A program made the translations under genes and the position numbers. The notes under the pieces were generated by a model. The model made no database searches. It was not told the origin of the DNA and worked only from the letters and a program-made list of their open reading frames with translations. From an uncultured Blautia sp. (GTDB lineage: Bacteria > Bacillota > Clostridia > Lachnospirales > Lachnospiraceae): 17,193 nucleotides of DNA. The stretch covers positions 1 to 17,193 of the forward strand of contig UQCM01000057.1 of NCBI GenBank assembly GCA_900539525.1, written 5' to 3'. Shown one piece after another: positions 1 to 7,300 of this stretch; positions within the stretch are counted from its first letter, which is position 1, and the number at the start of each line of letters is the position of its first letter.

Positions 1-49
1 TAAAAGTCTACACTATTTTATAACTTTTTATAAGATAAATTTAACTGTT

Positions 50-826
50 TTAAGCCTTCTGCATCCCATACGGATCATAGATAGCATGAAAAGCCCCCCT
101 CAGGCTGTCCGTCCCTGTCTGCTCCATGAGCTCCTGCGGCGTACCATGCGCCTCCGGCTTTCCGTCACGGATCATGTAGATCCGGTCACAGAGAATCTGT
201 GCCTCCTCCAGATAATGCGTGGAATAGAGTACCGTCTTTCCTCTCTCCTTCTGCTCCTTCATAAAACGGATGATGGCATCTGCGCTGAGGATATCCAGCC
301 CCAGTGTCGGCTCATCCAGGATATACAGCCCCGGATCCGCCATCAGACATCTGGCTATCGACGCTCTCTGAGTCTGTCCGGTGGACAGCTTTTCGATCCT
401 GTTATCGCCAAAGCTTTCCATATCCAGTACCCGGAAAATCTCTTCCGTTCGCTCCTGGATCGTTCCTTTATCCAGTCCATACAGTTCTCCCAGGAATCGC
501 AGATACTCCCGGATGGAAAACCGGGGATACAACTTCGTATTTCCGGACAGATATCCAATCGCCGCTTTTTTCTCTGTCGCATCTGTAATCTCTTTTCCCT
601 GCACATCTGTCAGACAGATCGTCCCTTCCGTGGGTGTCATCAACATGCCCAGCATCCGAAGAAGTGTCGTTTTCCCTGCCCCGTTGGGACCCAGTATCCC
701 GATAATCTCCCCTTCACGGGCCTCCAGTGAAAAATGGTCTACGGCCAGAAAGGATTCTTTCTTCGTTTTTCTTCCCTGACGCACACTGCGTTCAAACTGT
801 TTGCATAAACCTTTTGCTTCAATCAT
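50..826 (-). CDS. ABC transporter ATP-binding protein, NatA-like
   Basis: This is the cytoplasmic ATPase subunit of an ABC exporter; it would bind and hydrolyse ATP to power a separate ABC-2 type permease. Visible motifs are Walker A GPNGAGKT (residues 46-53), signature LSTGQ (147-151), Walker B LYILDE (167-172) and the switch histidine in STHY (204). The usual Q-loop glutamine is not obvious (GNTKLYP near 95-101). The length of 258 aa is normal for the family. ATG is preceded by AGGAGG nine bases upstream, lying inside the end of the preceding small gene, which it overlaps by 8 bp; this implies translational coupling. It is the third gene of an XRE, small membrane protein, ATPase operon. No permease lies within the 49 bases before the window edge, so the partner is expected just outside. 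The substrate is unknown; NatA-like sodium or drug/peptide export are the common options. Confidence 0.93.
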   Translation of the reverse strand: MIEAKGLCKQFERSVRQGRKTKKESFLAVDHFSLEAREGEIIGILGPNGAGKTTLLRMLGMLMTPTEGTICLTDVQGKEITDATEKKAAIGYLSGNTKLYPRFSIREYLRFLGELYGLDKGTIQERTEEIFRVLDMESFGDNRIEKLSTGQTQRASIARCLMADPGLYILDEPTLGLDILSADAIIRFMKEQKERGKTVLYSTHYLEEAQILCDRIYMIRDGKPEAHGTPQELMEQTGTDSLRGAFHAIYDPYGMQKA

Positions 827-1031
827 TCTCCTGATCCTCCTGCATATCCATTTTCTGTACTCTTTTTCTGTACAGCACCATACACAGACTCAGCAGTATC
901 AGCGTCGCTGTAAAAGTGAGTACAGCCGGAAGTACGATCACCACGATCAACTGTCCGATTCCATAATGCTCATAGGAATCAGAAAACCAGAGTGCAGCCT
1001 GAAGATTATTGCTTTTCTTTTTCCTGAACAT
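819..1031 (-). CDS. small one-helix membrane protein of the ABC operon
   Basis: I do not recognise a named family. The 70-residue product begins MFRKKK, has a short amphipathic stretch, one long hydrophobic segment (about residues 25-54, GQLIVVIVLP to SLCMVLY) and a charged tail (RKRVQKMDMQEDQEND), as expected of a single-pass membrane protein. I chose the ATG at 1029-1031 rather than the upstream in-frame ATG at 1061, because a purine-rich GGGAGGAGG lies shortly before it and because it then overlaps the end of the XRE gene by only 26 bp. It also overlaps the start of the ABC ATPase by 8 bp. Tight overlap on both sides suggests it works with the transporter, for instance as an accessory or sensing subunit; this is inferred from position only. 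Confidence 0.7.
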   Translation of the reverse strand: MFRKKKSNNLQAALWFSDSYEHYGIGQLIVVIVLPAVLTFTATLILLSLCMVLYRKRVQKMDMQEDQEND

Positions 1032-1233
1032 CCTCTTCGTCCTCCTCCCAGAACAGTTCATCCAGACTCTTGTGCAGCACTCGGCAAATCGCCCTGCACA
1101 GCTTTATCGTCGGATTGTAATCTCCTTTTTCGATCGCATTGATGGTCTGCCTCGACACATGCACCGCATCCGCCAGATCCTTCTGCGACATGTCCGCCAG
1201 CGCCCTGGCGGCTTTTAATTTCAGATTTTTCAT
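1006..1233 (-). CDS. XRE-family transcriptional regulator (short, YozG-like)
   Basis: This is a 75-residue DNA-binding protein made almost entirely of one helix-turn-helix domain: ALADMSQKDLADAVHVSRQTINAIEKGDYNPTI (about residues 11-43), followed by LCRAICRVLHKSLDELFWEEDEE. Such minimal XRE proteins usually repress their own operon, which often includes membrane or transport genes, as here. The ATG at 1231-1233 has a GGTGG-type ribosome site. It is the first gene of the operon with the small membrane protein and the ABC ATPase. A sigma-A promoter with a perfect -35 and an overlapping inverted repeat (1294-1308) lie directly upstream, consistent with autorepression. The identity of the fold is clear; the effector is unknown. 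Confidence 0.9.
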   Translation of the reverse strand: MKNLKLKAARALADMSQKDLADAVHVSRQTINAIEKGDYNPTIKLCRAICRVLHKSLDELFWEEDEEDVQEKEKQ

Positions 1234-1266
1234 CGGCCACCACCCGTCCTTGTTTTCTATACATAC

Positions 1267-1295
1267 AGCATAGGATCTTTTTTACAATTTGTCAA
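1267..1295 (-). promoter_or_regulatory. sigma-A promoter of the XRE/ABC operon
   Basis: Read on the minus strand, TTGACA (1290-1295) is followed after exactly 17 bases by TATGCT (1267-1272). The -35 is a consensus match and the -10 matches four of six. Transcription would begin a few bases before the XRE gene, giving a leader of about 25-30 nt. Confidence 0.72.
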
Positions 1296-1308
1296 GTATA
1301 TTTTACTT
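1294..1308. promoter_or_regulatory. candidate operator overlapping the XRE promoter
   Basis: AAGTA-TATTT-TACTT is an inverted repeat with 5-bp arms that overlaps the -35 hexamer and the region just upstream. Its position suits a repressor site for the XRE protein encoded immediately downstream. The assignment is from position and symmetry only. Confidence 0.45.
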
Positions 1309-1373
1309 TTTGTAGACTGACATAGGTCCATAGGATGATATAGTCCCGTAGGAGCGGACGTTCTCTTACCACA

Positions 1374-1406
1374 CAAAAACACAGGGGTAAAGCCCCTGTG
1401 TTTTTG
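1374..1406. terminator. bidirectional rho-independent terminator after glgA
   Basis: A perfect 14-bp stem, CAAAAACACAGGGG (1374-1387) and its complement (1393-1406), closes a 5-base loop TAAAG. The stem has a GC-rich top and an A/T-rich base, so both strands produce a hairpin ending in a U-run. On the minus strand it lies about 130 bp past the glgA stop and ahead of the XRE promoter, so it should insulate the two units. Confidence 0.85.
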
Positions 1407-1536
1407 CGTATCTACTATCTACTATCTGCTTCCTGCAATGAAATATTTATGAGTTGCCCGACAAATGAGCCTGACGTCGATTTTTCTGTGCTACGCACTC
1501 TCAAAATCAACGTAAACATTCGCAATCCGCTCGTTT
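1407..1536. repeat. gene-free stretch with a symmetric hairpin (1474-1513)
   Basis: Between the terminator and the glgA stop I see no gene. The stretch has a short direct repeat (CTATCTACTATCTACTATCT-like, about 1409-1428) and a hairpin. The hairpin has arms ACGTCGATTTT (1474-1484) and AAAATCAACGT (1503-1513), 10 of 11 paired, with an inner stem GTGC (1488-1491) and GCAC (1495-1498) closing a TAC triloop. It has no U-tract, so it is not an obvious terminator. It may be a remnant of an intergenic palindromic repeat. Confidence 0.5.
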
Positions 1537-3462
1537 TTACCTTGCCAGTTCCAGATACAGATCCTTATACTGTTTTGCGGAATTATCCCAGGAAAGATTC
1601 TTATTCATATCTCTCTGAACCATTTCATCCCAGCACCAGCGGTTTGTGAAATACAATGTCTTCGCTCTGTTGATCGCATCCAATAACAGACCGGCCTCAT
1701 AACGGTCAAAGGTGAAACCGTTTCCTGCATTATAATACATGTTATAAGGTTCTACTGTGTCTTTTAATCCGCCGGTTTCACGTACGATCGGCACGGTACC
1801 GTAATGCATAGCGATCAGCTGCGTCAGTCCGCAGGGCTCAAACTGCGAAGGAACTAACAGTGCATCTGCGCCCGCATAGATTTTGTGAGCCCGGGTTTCA
1901 TCATACATGATATTCGAGCAGACATTTCCCTTATATGCATTTTCGTAATACCGGAAGGAGTTCTCATAAATATCATCTCCGGTACCAAGCACAACGACCT
2001 GCGTGTGCCCATCCATAACCTGCGGAAGAATCGCATTCACCAGATCCAGTCCCTTTTGATTGGTGAGTCTGGAGATCAGTCCGATTACAAACTTATGGTC
2101 ATCCTGAACCAGGCCCAGTTCCTCCTGTAAGTTGCGCTTATTTTCCTTTTTCTTTTCCAGTACATTGGTAATATCATAATTGGCATATAATCTGGAATCT
2201 GTAGCAGTGTTCCAGATATCATAATCGATACCATTTACGATTCCCCTTAATTTGCGGGAATGGTATCTCAGATGTGCATCCAGCTTTTCACCATAATATG
2301 CTGTCTGGATCTCTCCCGCATAGGTATGGCTGACCGTCGTGATCGCATTCGAATACGTCAGTCCGCCTTTCAGCATGTTTGCGTCGCGGTAACCTACTTT
2401 TAATGCATCCTTGTTAAACACATAATCCGGCAGGCCTGACCAGTAACGGATCGTCGGGATATTATAAATTCCCTGGAAACGCAGGTTGTGTATCGTCAGG
2501 ATCGTTTTTGCGGATGTCAGTCTGGTATTTTCAAATAATGTTCTCAAATATACCGGAACTAATGCCGCCTGCCAGTCATGGCAATGAATGATATCCGGAA
2601 TCCAGTCCATGTAGTTCAGAGCAGCCAGTGCTGCTTTCGCGAAGTAGCAGTATTTCGGAATATCATCAATCAGATTGGTGTATGGATTTCCATTTCCGAA
2701 GAATTCTTCATTATCAATGAAATCATAAACAACACCATCCCAGACATATTCCATGATTCCCACGTAATAGGATCTGCCATCCGCACATAAGCTCATGTTA
2801 AAGGATCCCCGGTAAACCATCTTCTGCTGATACTCCCACGGGATGCATTTGTAGCGTGGAATAATAACCTTTACATCACAGTTCTGTTTTACCAGAGCTT
2901 TCGGGAGTGCATACATAACATCTCCCAGACCGCCCGTCTTTACAAATGGGTAACATTCAGAGCCGATAAAGGCAACACTCTTTCTTGGTGTTACGGGAAT
3001 TTCCGGTTTCGGTTCTTCTGTAACCTGCGGCTCTTCCGCTTTCACTTCCTCTTCTGCAGCTTCTGCCTCTGGTTCTTCCGCTTTTACTTCTTCTTTTACT
3101 ACCTCTGCCTTTGACTCCTCGGCTTTCACTTCTTCTTTTACTTCCTCTGCCTTCGGCTCCTCGGCTTTCACTTCTTCTTTTACTTCCTCTGTCTTCGGCT
3201 CCTCGGCTTTCACTTCTTCTTTTACTTCCTCTGCCTTCGGCTCTTCCACCTTCACTTCTTCTTTTACAGCTTCTGCCTTCGGCTCCTCAGCTTTCACTTC
3301 TTCTTTTACAGCCTTTACCTTCGGTTCTTCCGCTTTCACTTCTTCTTTTACTGCTTCTGCCGCACCGGCAACAGCCTCTGCTGCTGTCAGTGTCTTTTTG
3401 TCAATCTTCTCAGCCGGTGTTTTTTTTCTGGTTGTCGCTTTGGTTCCCTGTTTTCTGGCCAT
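1537..3462 (-). CDS. glgA: glycogen synthase (ADP-glucose type, GT5) with repeat-rich N-terminal extension
   Basis: GlgA transfers glucose from ADP-glucose to the growing alpha-1,4-glucan in the cytoplasm. The catalytic part starts near residue 162 with AFIGSECYPFVKTGGLGDV; KTGGLGDV (175-182) is the nucleotide-sugar binding motif of the family. The second Rossmann domain carries EPCGLTQLIAMHYGTVPIVRETGGL-type residues from about 542, including the conserved glutamate. That part (about 480 aa) is the normal size of a complete GlgA. Residues 1-37 are basic (MARKQGTKATTRKK), residues 38-149 are eight 14-residue repeats related to VKEEVKAEEPKAEA, and a short proline-rich linker follows. The ATG has AGGAGG about nine bases upstream. 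No other glg gene is adjacent, so it appears to be monocistronic, with its own promoter, long leader and terminator. The identity of the enzyme is secure; the role of the extension is unknown. Confidence 0.95.
   Translation of the reverse strand: MARKQGTKATTRKKTPAEKIDKKTLTAAEAVAGAAEAVKEEVKAEEPKVKAVKEEVKAEEPKAEAVKEEVKVEEPKAEEVKEEVKAEEPKTEEVKEEVKAEEPKAEEVKEEVKAEESKAEVVKEEVKAEEPEAEAAEEEVKAEEPQVTEEPKPEIPVTPRKSVAFIGSECYPFVKTGGLGDVMYALPKALVKQNCDVKVIIPRYKCIPWEYQQKMVYRGSFNMSLCADGRSYYVGIMEYVWDGVVYDFIDNEEFFGNGNPYTNLIDDIPKYCYFAKAALAALNYMDWIPDIIHCHDWQAALVPVYLRTLFENTRLTSAKTILTIHNLRFQGIYNIPTIRYWSGLPDYVFNKDALKVGYRDANMLKGGLTYSNAITTVSHTYAGEIQTAYYGEKLDAHLRYHSRKLRGIVNGIDYDIWNTATDSRLYANYDITNVLEKKKENKRNLQEELGLVQDDHKFVIGLISRLTNQKGLDLVNAILPQVMDGHTQVVVLGTGDDIYENSFRYYENAYKGNVCSNIMYDETRAHKIYAGADALLVPSQFEPCGLTQLIAMHYGTVPIVRETGGLKDTVEPYNMYYNAGNGFTFDRYEAGLLLDAINRAKTLYFTNRWCWDEMVQRDMNKNLSWDNSAKQYKDLYLELAR
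3016..3351 (-). repeat. eight in-frame 42-bp repeats in glgA
   Basis: Eight consecutive 42-bp units encode 14-residue repeats of the form VKEEVKAEEPKxEx. Unit boundaries stay in register over the whole 336 bp, and the copies diverge at a few codons (PKVKA, SKAEV, PEAEA, PQVTE at the ends of units). The period, high Lys/Glu content and single proline per unit predict an extended or interrupted helical tail. Confidence 0.93.
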
Positions 3463-3685
3463 CTGATATCTCCTCCTTCGTAAATCGAAATATGTAACTG
3501 TAAATATTTCCTACAGTTACAGGCAGAAATCCGTTTTGGAATCACTTCCCACGAAATTCTGCATAATAATTTCCATAATAGCTTTTGCCGTTAAGTTTTA
3601 TGAGAATTCATCCCATCATCCATAGCGGTGAAGGAATCCAAGACTCGCCCATGATGCCGGGACAAAAGGTATTCTGGTATCTTAT
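3463..3685 (-). ncRNA. long structured 5' leader of glgA (candidate cis-regulatory RNA)
   Basis: If transcription starts at the promoter at 3692-3720, glgA has a leader of about 220 nt. Read 5' to 3' on the minus strand it contains three hairpins. First, CATCAT/ATGATG (3651-3656 with 3614-3619), extended by TCC/GGA. Second, an 11-bp stem (3552-3562 with 3523-3533, 9 canonical pairs plus a wobble), topped by GGAA/TTCC (3546-3549, 3538-3541) closing a GTGA loop of GNRA type. Third, a perfect 9-bp stem GTAACTGTA/TACAGTTAC (3512-3520 with 3494-3502), just before the ribosome site. A 14-codon reading frame (MGESWIPSPLWMMG) sits in the loop of the first hairpin but lacks a ribosome site. I could not match the whole to a known riboswitch by eye. 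It could be a riboswitch, a protein-binding leader or an independent small RNA. Confidence 0.5.
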
Positions 3686-3691
3686 GAAATA

Positions 3692-3720
3692 AGTATATCA
3701 CAAATGTTCGTAACCGGCAA
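3692..3720 (-). promoter_or_regulatory. predicted promoter of glgA
   Basis: On the minus strand TTGCCG (3715-3720) is followed after 17 bases by TATACT (3692-3697), with a TG one base before the -10 (3699-3700), i.e. an extended -10. The promoter overlaps the last codons of the TetR gene. The -35 matches only three of six, so the extended -10 carries the call. Confidence 0.55.
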
Positions 3721-4333
3721 ACATAGTTACAATATTATGATAGATAAATTCCTTCATCTGCTCCATGTCCACGTCGGTTGCCCAGTCTCTGCTCATCAGA
3801 TACATACAAAATCCCATAAACTGTGTCATCAGGACGTTTGCTGCCAGATAATCCGGCATTCCTTCTGCCATTCCTTCCTTTCTTGCCTGCCGGATCATAT
3901 GTTCAAGGGTTTCTTTGATACGCCCGAATTTCAGAATATCCACAAATACCCCCTCTTTACACTTCCTGTTTCCACACATTCCCTGCAGATAGTAACAGAG
4001 ATATTTCAGCAGCAGTCTTCTTCCAGAATAATTCTCTCCTACATCATTCAGTACTGCATAGATCTGCTCGCGAAAGCTCTCCTTTTTCAGGGCCTCCTCC
4101 GTCATATGATGAAGCCCCCGGTGGAGCTGATAGAAAATTGCCTTTCCCAGCAGCTCCTCCTTCGTAGCAAAGTATTCGTAGGCTGTACCCTTTCCGATTC
4201 CCGCCTTCGATGTAATATCCGAAATCTTCAGGCTGTAAATATCACGCCCCTCTTCCATCAGTTCATTTACAGCTTCATACATAGCCACCACCTTCGGAGA
4301 CGACAGCTGAAGCTCGTCATGGATCGATATCAT
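3698..4333 (-). CDS. TetR/AcrR-family transcriptional regulator
   Basis: This is a 211-residue one-component regulator. Its N-terminal helix-turn-helix, ISDITSKAGIGKGTAYEYFATKEELL (residues 37-62), is typical of TetR proteins, and the C-terminal two thirds is a helical ligand/dimer domain with no recognisable family beyond that. The ATG at 4331-4333 is one base after the stop of the RND gene. Its AGGAGG is formed by the glutamate codons at the end of that gene, so the two are cotranslated. The context implies it represses the efflux operon and is released by a pump substrate. The palindrome at 8432-8443 upstream of the RND gene is its likely operator, which would make control autoregulatory. 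The family is certain; the ligand is unknown. Confidence 0.92.
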   Translation of the reverse strand: MISIHDELQLSSPKVVAMYEAVNELMEEGRDIYSLKISDITSKAGIGKGTAYEYFATKEELLGKAIFYQLHRGLHHMTEEALKKESFREQIYAVLNDVGENYSGRRLLLKYLCYYLQGMCGNRKCKEGVFVDILKFGRIKETLEHMIRQARKEGMAEGMPDYLAANVLMTQFMGFCMYLMSRDWATDVDMEQMKEFIYHNIVTMFAGYEHL

Positions 4334-4334
4334 T

Positions 4335-7300
4335 TTAAATTTCCTCCTCGGTCATATCCTTCTTCCGGTTCAGCAGATCATAGATACATGGAACTACCAG
4401 AAGCGTAAGCAGTGTTCCATAGATCAGCCCCCCTACGGTTACGATTGCCATCGGCTGGATCATATCTGCACCCATTCCCAGACCCAGAGCCATGGTACTC
4501 AGTCCCAGGATGGTCGTCAGTGCAGTCATCAGGATCGGGCGCAGCCTTGTCTTCCCGGATGCAATGATCGCCTCTCTCTTTTCCATTCCACCGCGCCTGA
4601 GCTGATTGATATAATCCACCAGCACGATTCCATTGTTTACGATAATACCGGAGAGCATAACAAATCCGATCATGGCGATCACACTGATCGGGCTGCCCGT
4701 GATCCACAGTCCCAGAAATCCTCCTGTAAATGCCAGAGGGATCGTAAACATGATAATAAAGGGTGACAGCAGAGACTGGAACTGTGCAACCATGATCAGG
4801 TAAATCAGAACGACCGCCAGCCCCAGCATTTTCAGGAGCTCTGTCATGGATTCATTGATGGTTTTATTTTCACCTGACATCTCGAAGCTGTAGCCCTTCG
4901 GAAGCTCGATCTCCTTTAATTTCTTCTCCACCTCGTTTGATACAAGCCCGATATTGTGATCTGCATCCACACCTGCACTTACTGTCACATACCGTGTCTG
5001 TGCCTCACGATTTATGGAGGTAAATCCTTCAGAATCCTCGAATGTTACAATATCCCTGATGGGCACATCCTCGGTATTTCCATCCGCATCCTTCCCTTCG
5101 ATCGTCAGTTTCCGGATCTCATCTCTTGTAAGCTTAGTATCACTTTCGCTGATCACCATGACAGGATAATCCTTGCTGTCTGTGGAAAGTGTCGTTGCAC
5201 TCTTTGCGTCAGCCAGCTTTCCCTGCAGGAACTGATAAACCTGTGCTGTGGTAAGCTGATGTTCCATCGCCTTGTCTTTATCCACCACGATGCGCATCTC
5301 CAGTGTCTTCTCCTCGATTCCGTCTGACACTTCCTCGGTACCCTCTACCTGGCGGATCACATCCGCTGTCTGAACAGCCAGCTCTTTGAGCCTGTCCAGG
5401 TCACGCCCCTTGATCTTAATAGAAATTCCGCTTCCGCCCAGTGCAGAAAGATCCATGCTGGAGGTCTGGATATTCAGATCACATGCAAGATCTGCAGTCT
5501 TCTTCTCGATTTCCTCTGCCAGTTCCTGATTTCCCAGCTCTTTGTCCTCTTTCAGGATCAGATAGATGGAGATCTGTTTTTTATCACTGCTTCCCAGTGC
5601 ACTCATGATCCCCGCTCCCTCAGCCATGGCACCTGCCTCCTGCACATCCGGGATCTCCAGCAGCCTTGCAGTCACTTCATCACACATCTCCGCTGTATCC
5701 TCAGATGTCGCCGCCTCATCCGGCATGGTCATCGTGATCGACATCTGTGTACTCTCCATCTGCGGCATAAATTCCGTGCCTCTCGAAACAGACAAAACGG
5801 CACTCACAGCCAGCACCAGCACCGCACCTGCAAGAACCAGCCCCCGATGCTTCAGCGCTATGCCCAATATTCCGGCATACAGATTCTGCACTCTGTCAAA
5901 GATACGGCTCTTCTTTTCCTGCGTTCTCCTTAACAGCCCTGCTCCCATCATAGGAACGACTGTCAGCGCCACGGCAAGGCTGGCGAGCAGTGAAAAGGCA
6001 ATCGTCAGACCCATATCCACAAACAGCTGTCTCGTCACTCCCTCTGTAAACACGATTGGAAGAAATACACACACTGTCGTAAGCGTTGAGGCAGCGATCG
6101 CTCCCGCCACCTGGCGTGCACCCTCCACAGCCGCTTTCCTTACCGGCATCCCCTCATTCCGGAGCCGGTAAATATTTTCTATGACGACGATCGAGTTGTC
6201 CACCAGCATACCGATTCCCAGAGCCAGCCCGGACAGGGAAATGATATTGATGTTGATTCCCGTAAAATACATCAGCACGATTGCTGCAAGAATACTGATC
6301 GGAATCGAAAATGCAATCACAATCGTGGGACGTACACTCTTTAAGAACAACAGAAGGATCAGTATTGCAAGAACCGCTCCTGAAATCATATTCTGGAGAA
6401 CGGAATCTACCACCATATCAATATAGATGCCCTGATCCATAAGTGTAATAAAATGTACATTCTCTGTCTCTTCCTCAATCCGTAGAAACTTCTCCTGAAT
6501 CTTATCAGAAACTTCACCAGTGGAATACCCTGACTGCTTCTGCATGGAAAACAGTACTCCCGCATGGCCGTTGATCTTTGCATAGATCTCATCACTGTTG
6601 TCCGTCACGACCACATCAGCCACATCAGAAAGGCACACCGGATCCAGTCCATCGATATGCATATCCAGCAGCATCAGATCTTCGAGCATTTCAACATCAT
6701 CCAGCTTATCTCCTACCCTCACAAGGTAATCAATTCCCTCTTCTGTTACATATCCTGCAGGCATGGTAAAATTCTGGGCTGCCAGGATCCCTTTCACCAT
6801 ATCCGCCGTAAAGATTCCTTCCACATCCGCCTGATCATACGCGGTATCCTTCTGGCTTTCCAGCTCTTTCTTTGCCTCATCGAGCTGACTCTCACCGGCG
6901 CCGATCTGTGCTTTTCCGGCTGCGATCTCAATGGTCGAACTGATTTTCTTCTGATTCAGTTCCGAAAGTGCTGCTGAAAGAGAGGCCTTTCCGGATGAAA
7001 TCTGATTCTTTGCAGCCGTGAGCTGCTTTTTCGCCTCCTGGATCTGGCTCTTTCCCTCCTTGATCTGTTTCTTTCCGGCTGCGATCTGTTTTTTCCCGGC
7101 TGCGATCGATTTCCTCTGCGCAGGAATATCCTCCACCGCTGCCTGCAGCTGCGACACCTGCGATTCCAGCTGTGTCTTCTGAGCGATCAGCTCTGCCTTC
7201 CGGCTGTTGATCTTCTGCTGAATATCCGCATAGCTTCCCGATGTATCCACACCGGCTGCCTGCAATGGCTTCAGCACCGTATCCAGCTGCTGCTGCAAAG

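Noticed and set aside
1..49. Search for a permease start or terminator past the ABC gene
   Set aside because: Only 49 AT-rich bases; neither a ribosome site nor a hairpin is visible.
86..730. Long plus-strand open frame opposite the ABC ATPase
   Set aside because: It is antisense to a gene with all ABC motifs, has no ribosome site and shows Ser/Arg/Pro-rich shadow composition.
3016..3351. Regular 42-bp repeats as a CRISPR array
   Set aside because: Repeats are contiguous with no spacers and stay in the glgA reading frame.
3111..3497. Plus-strand frame rich in Leu/Ser/Pro repeats
   Set aside because: It is the complement of the Lys/Glu repeats of glgA; the periodicity comes from the real gene.
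5566..6171. 201-codon plus-strand frame opposite the RND gene
   Set aside because: Antisense shadow of a clear RND coding region; no promoter or ribosome site.
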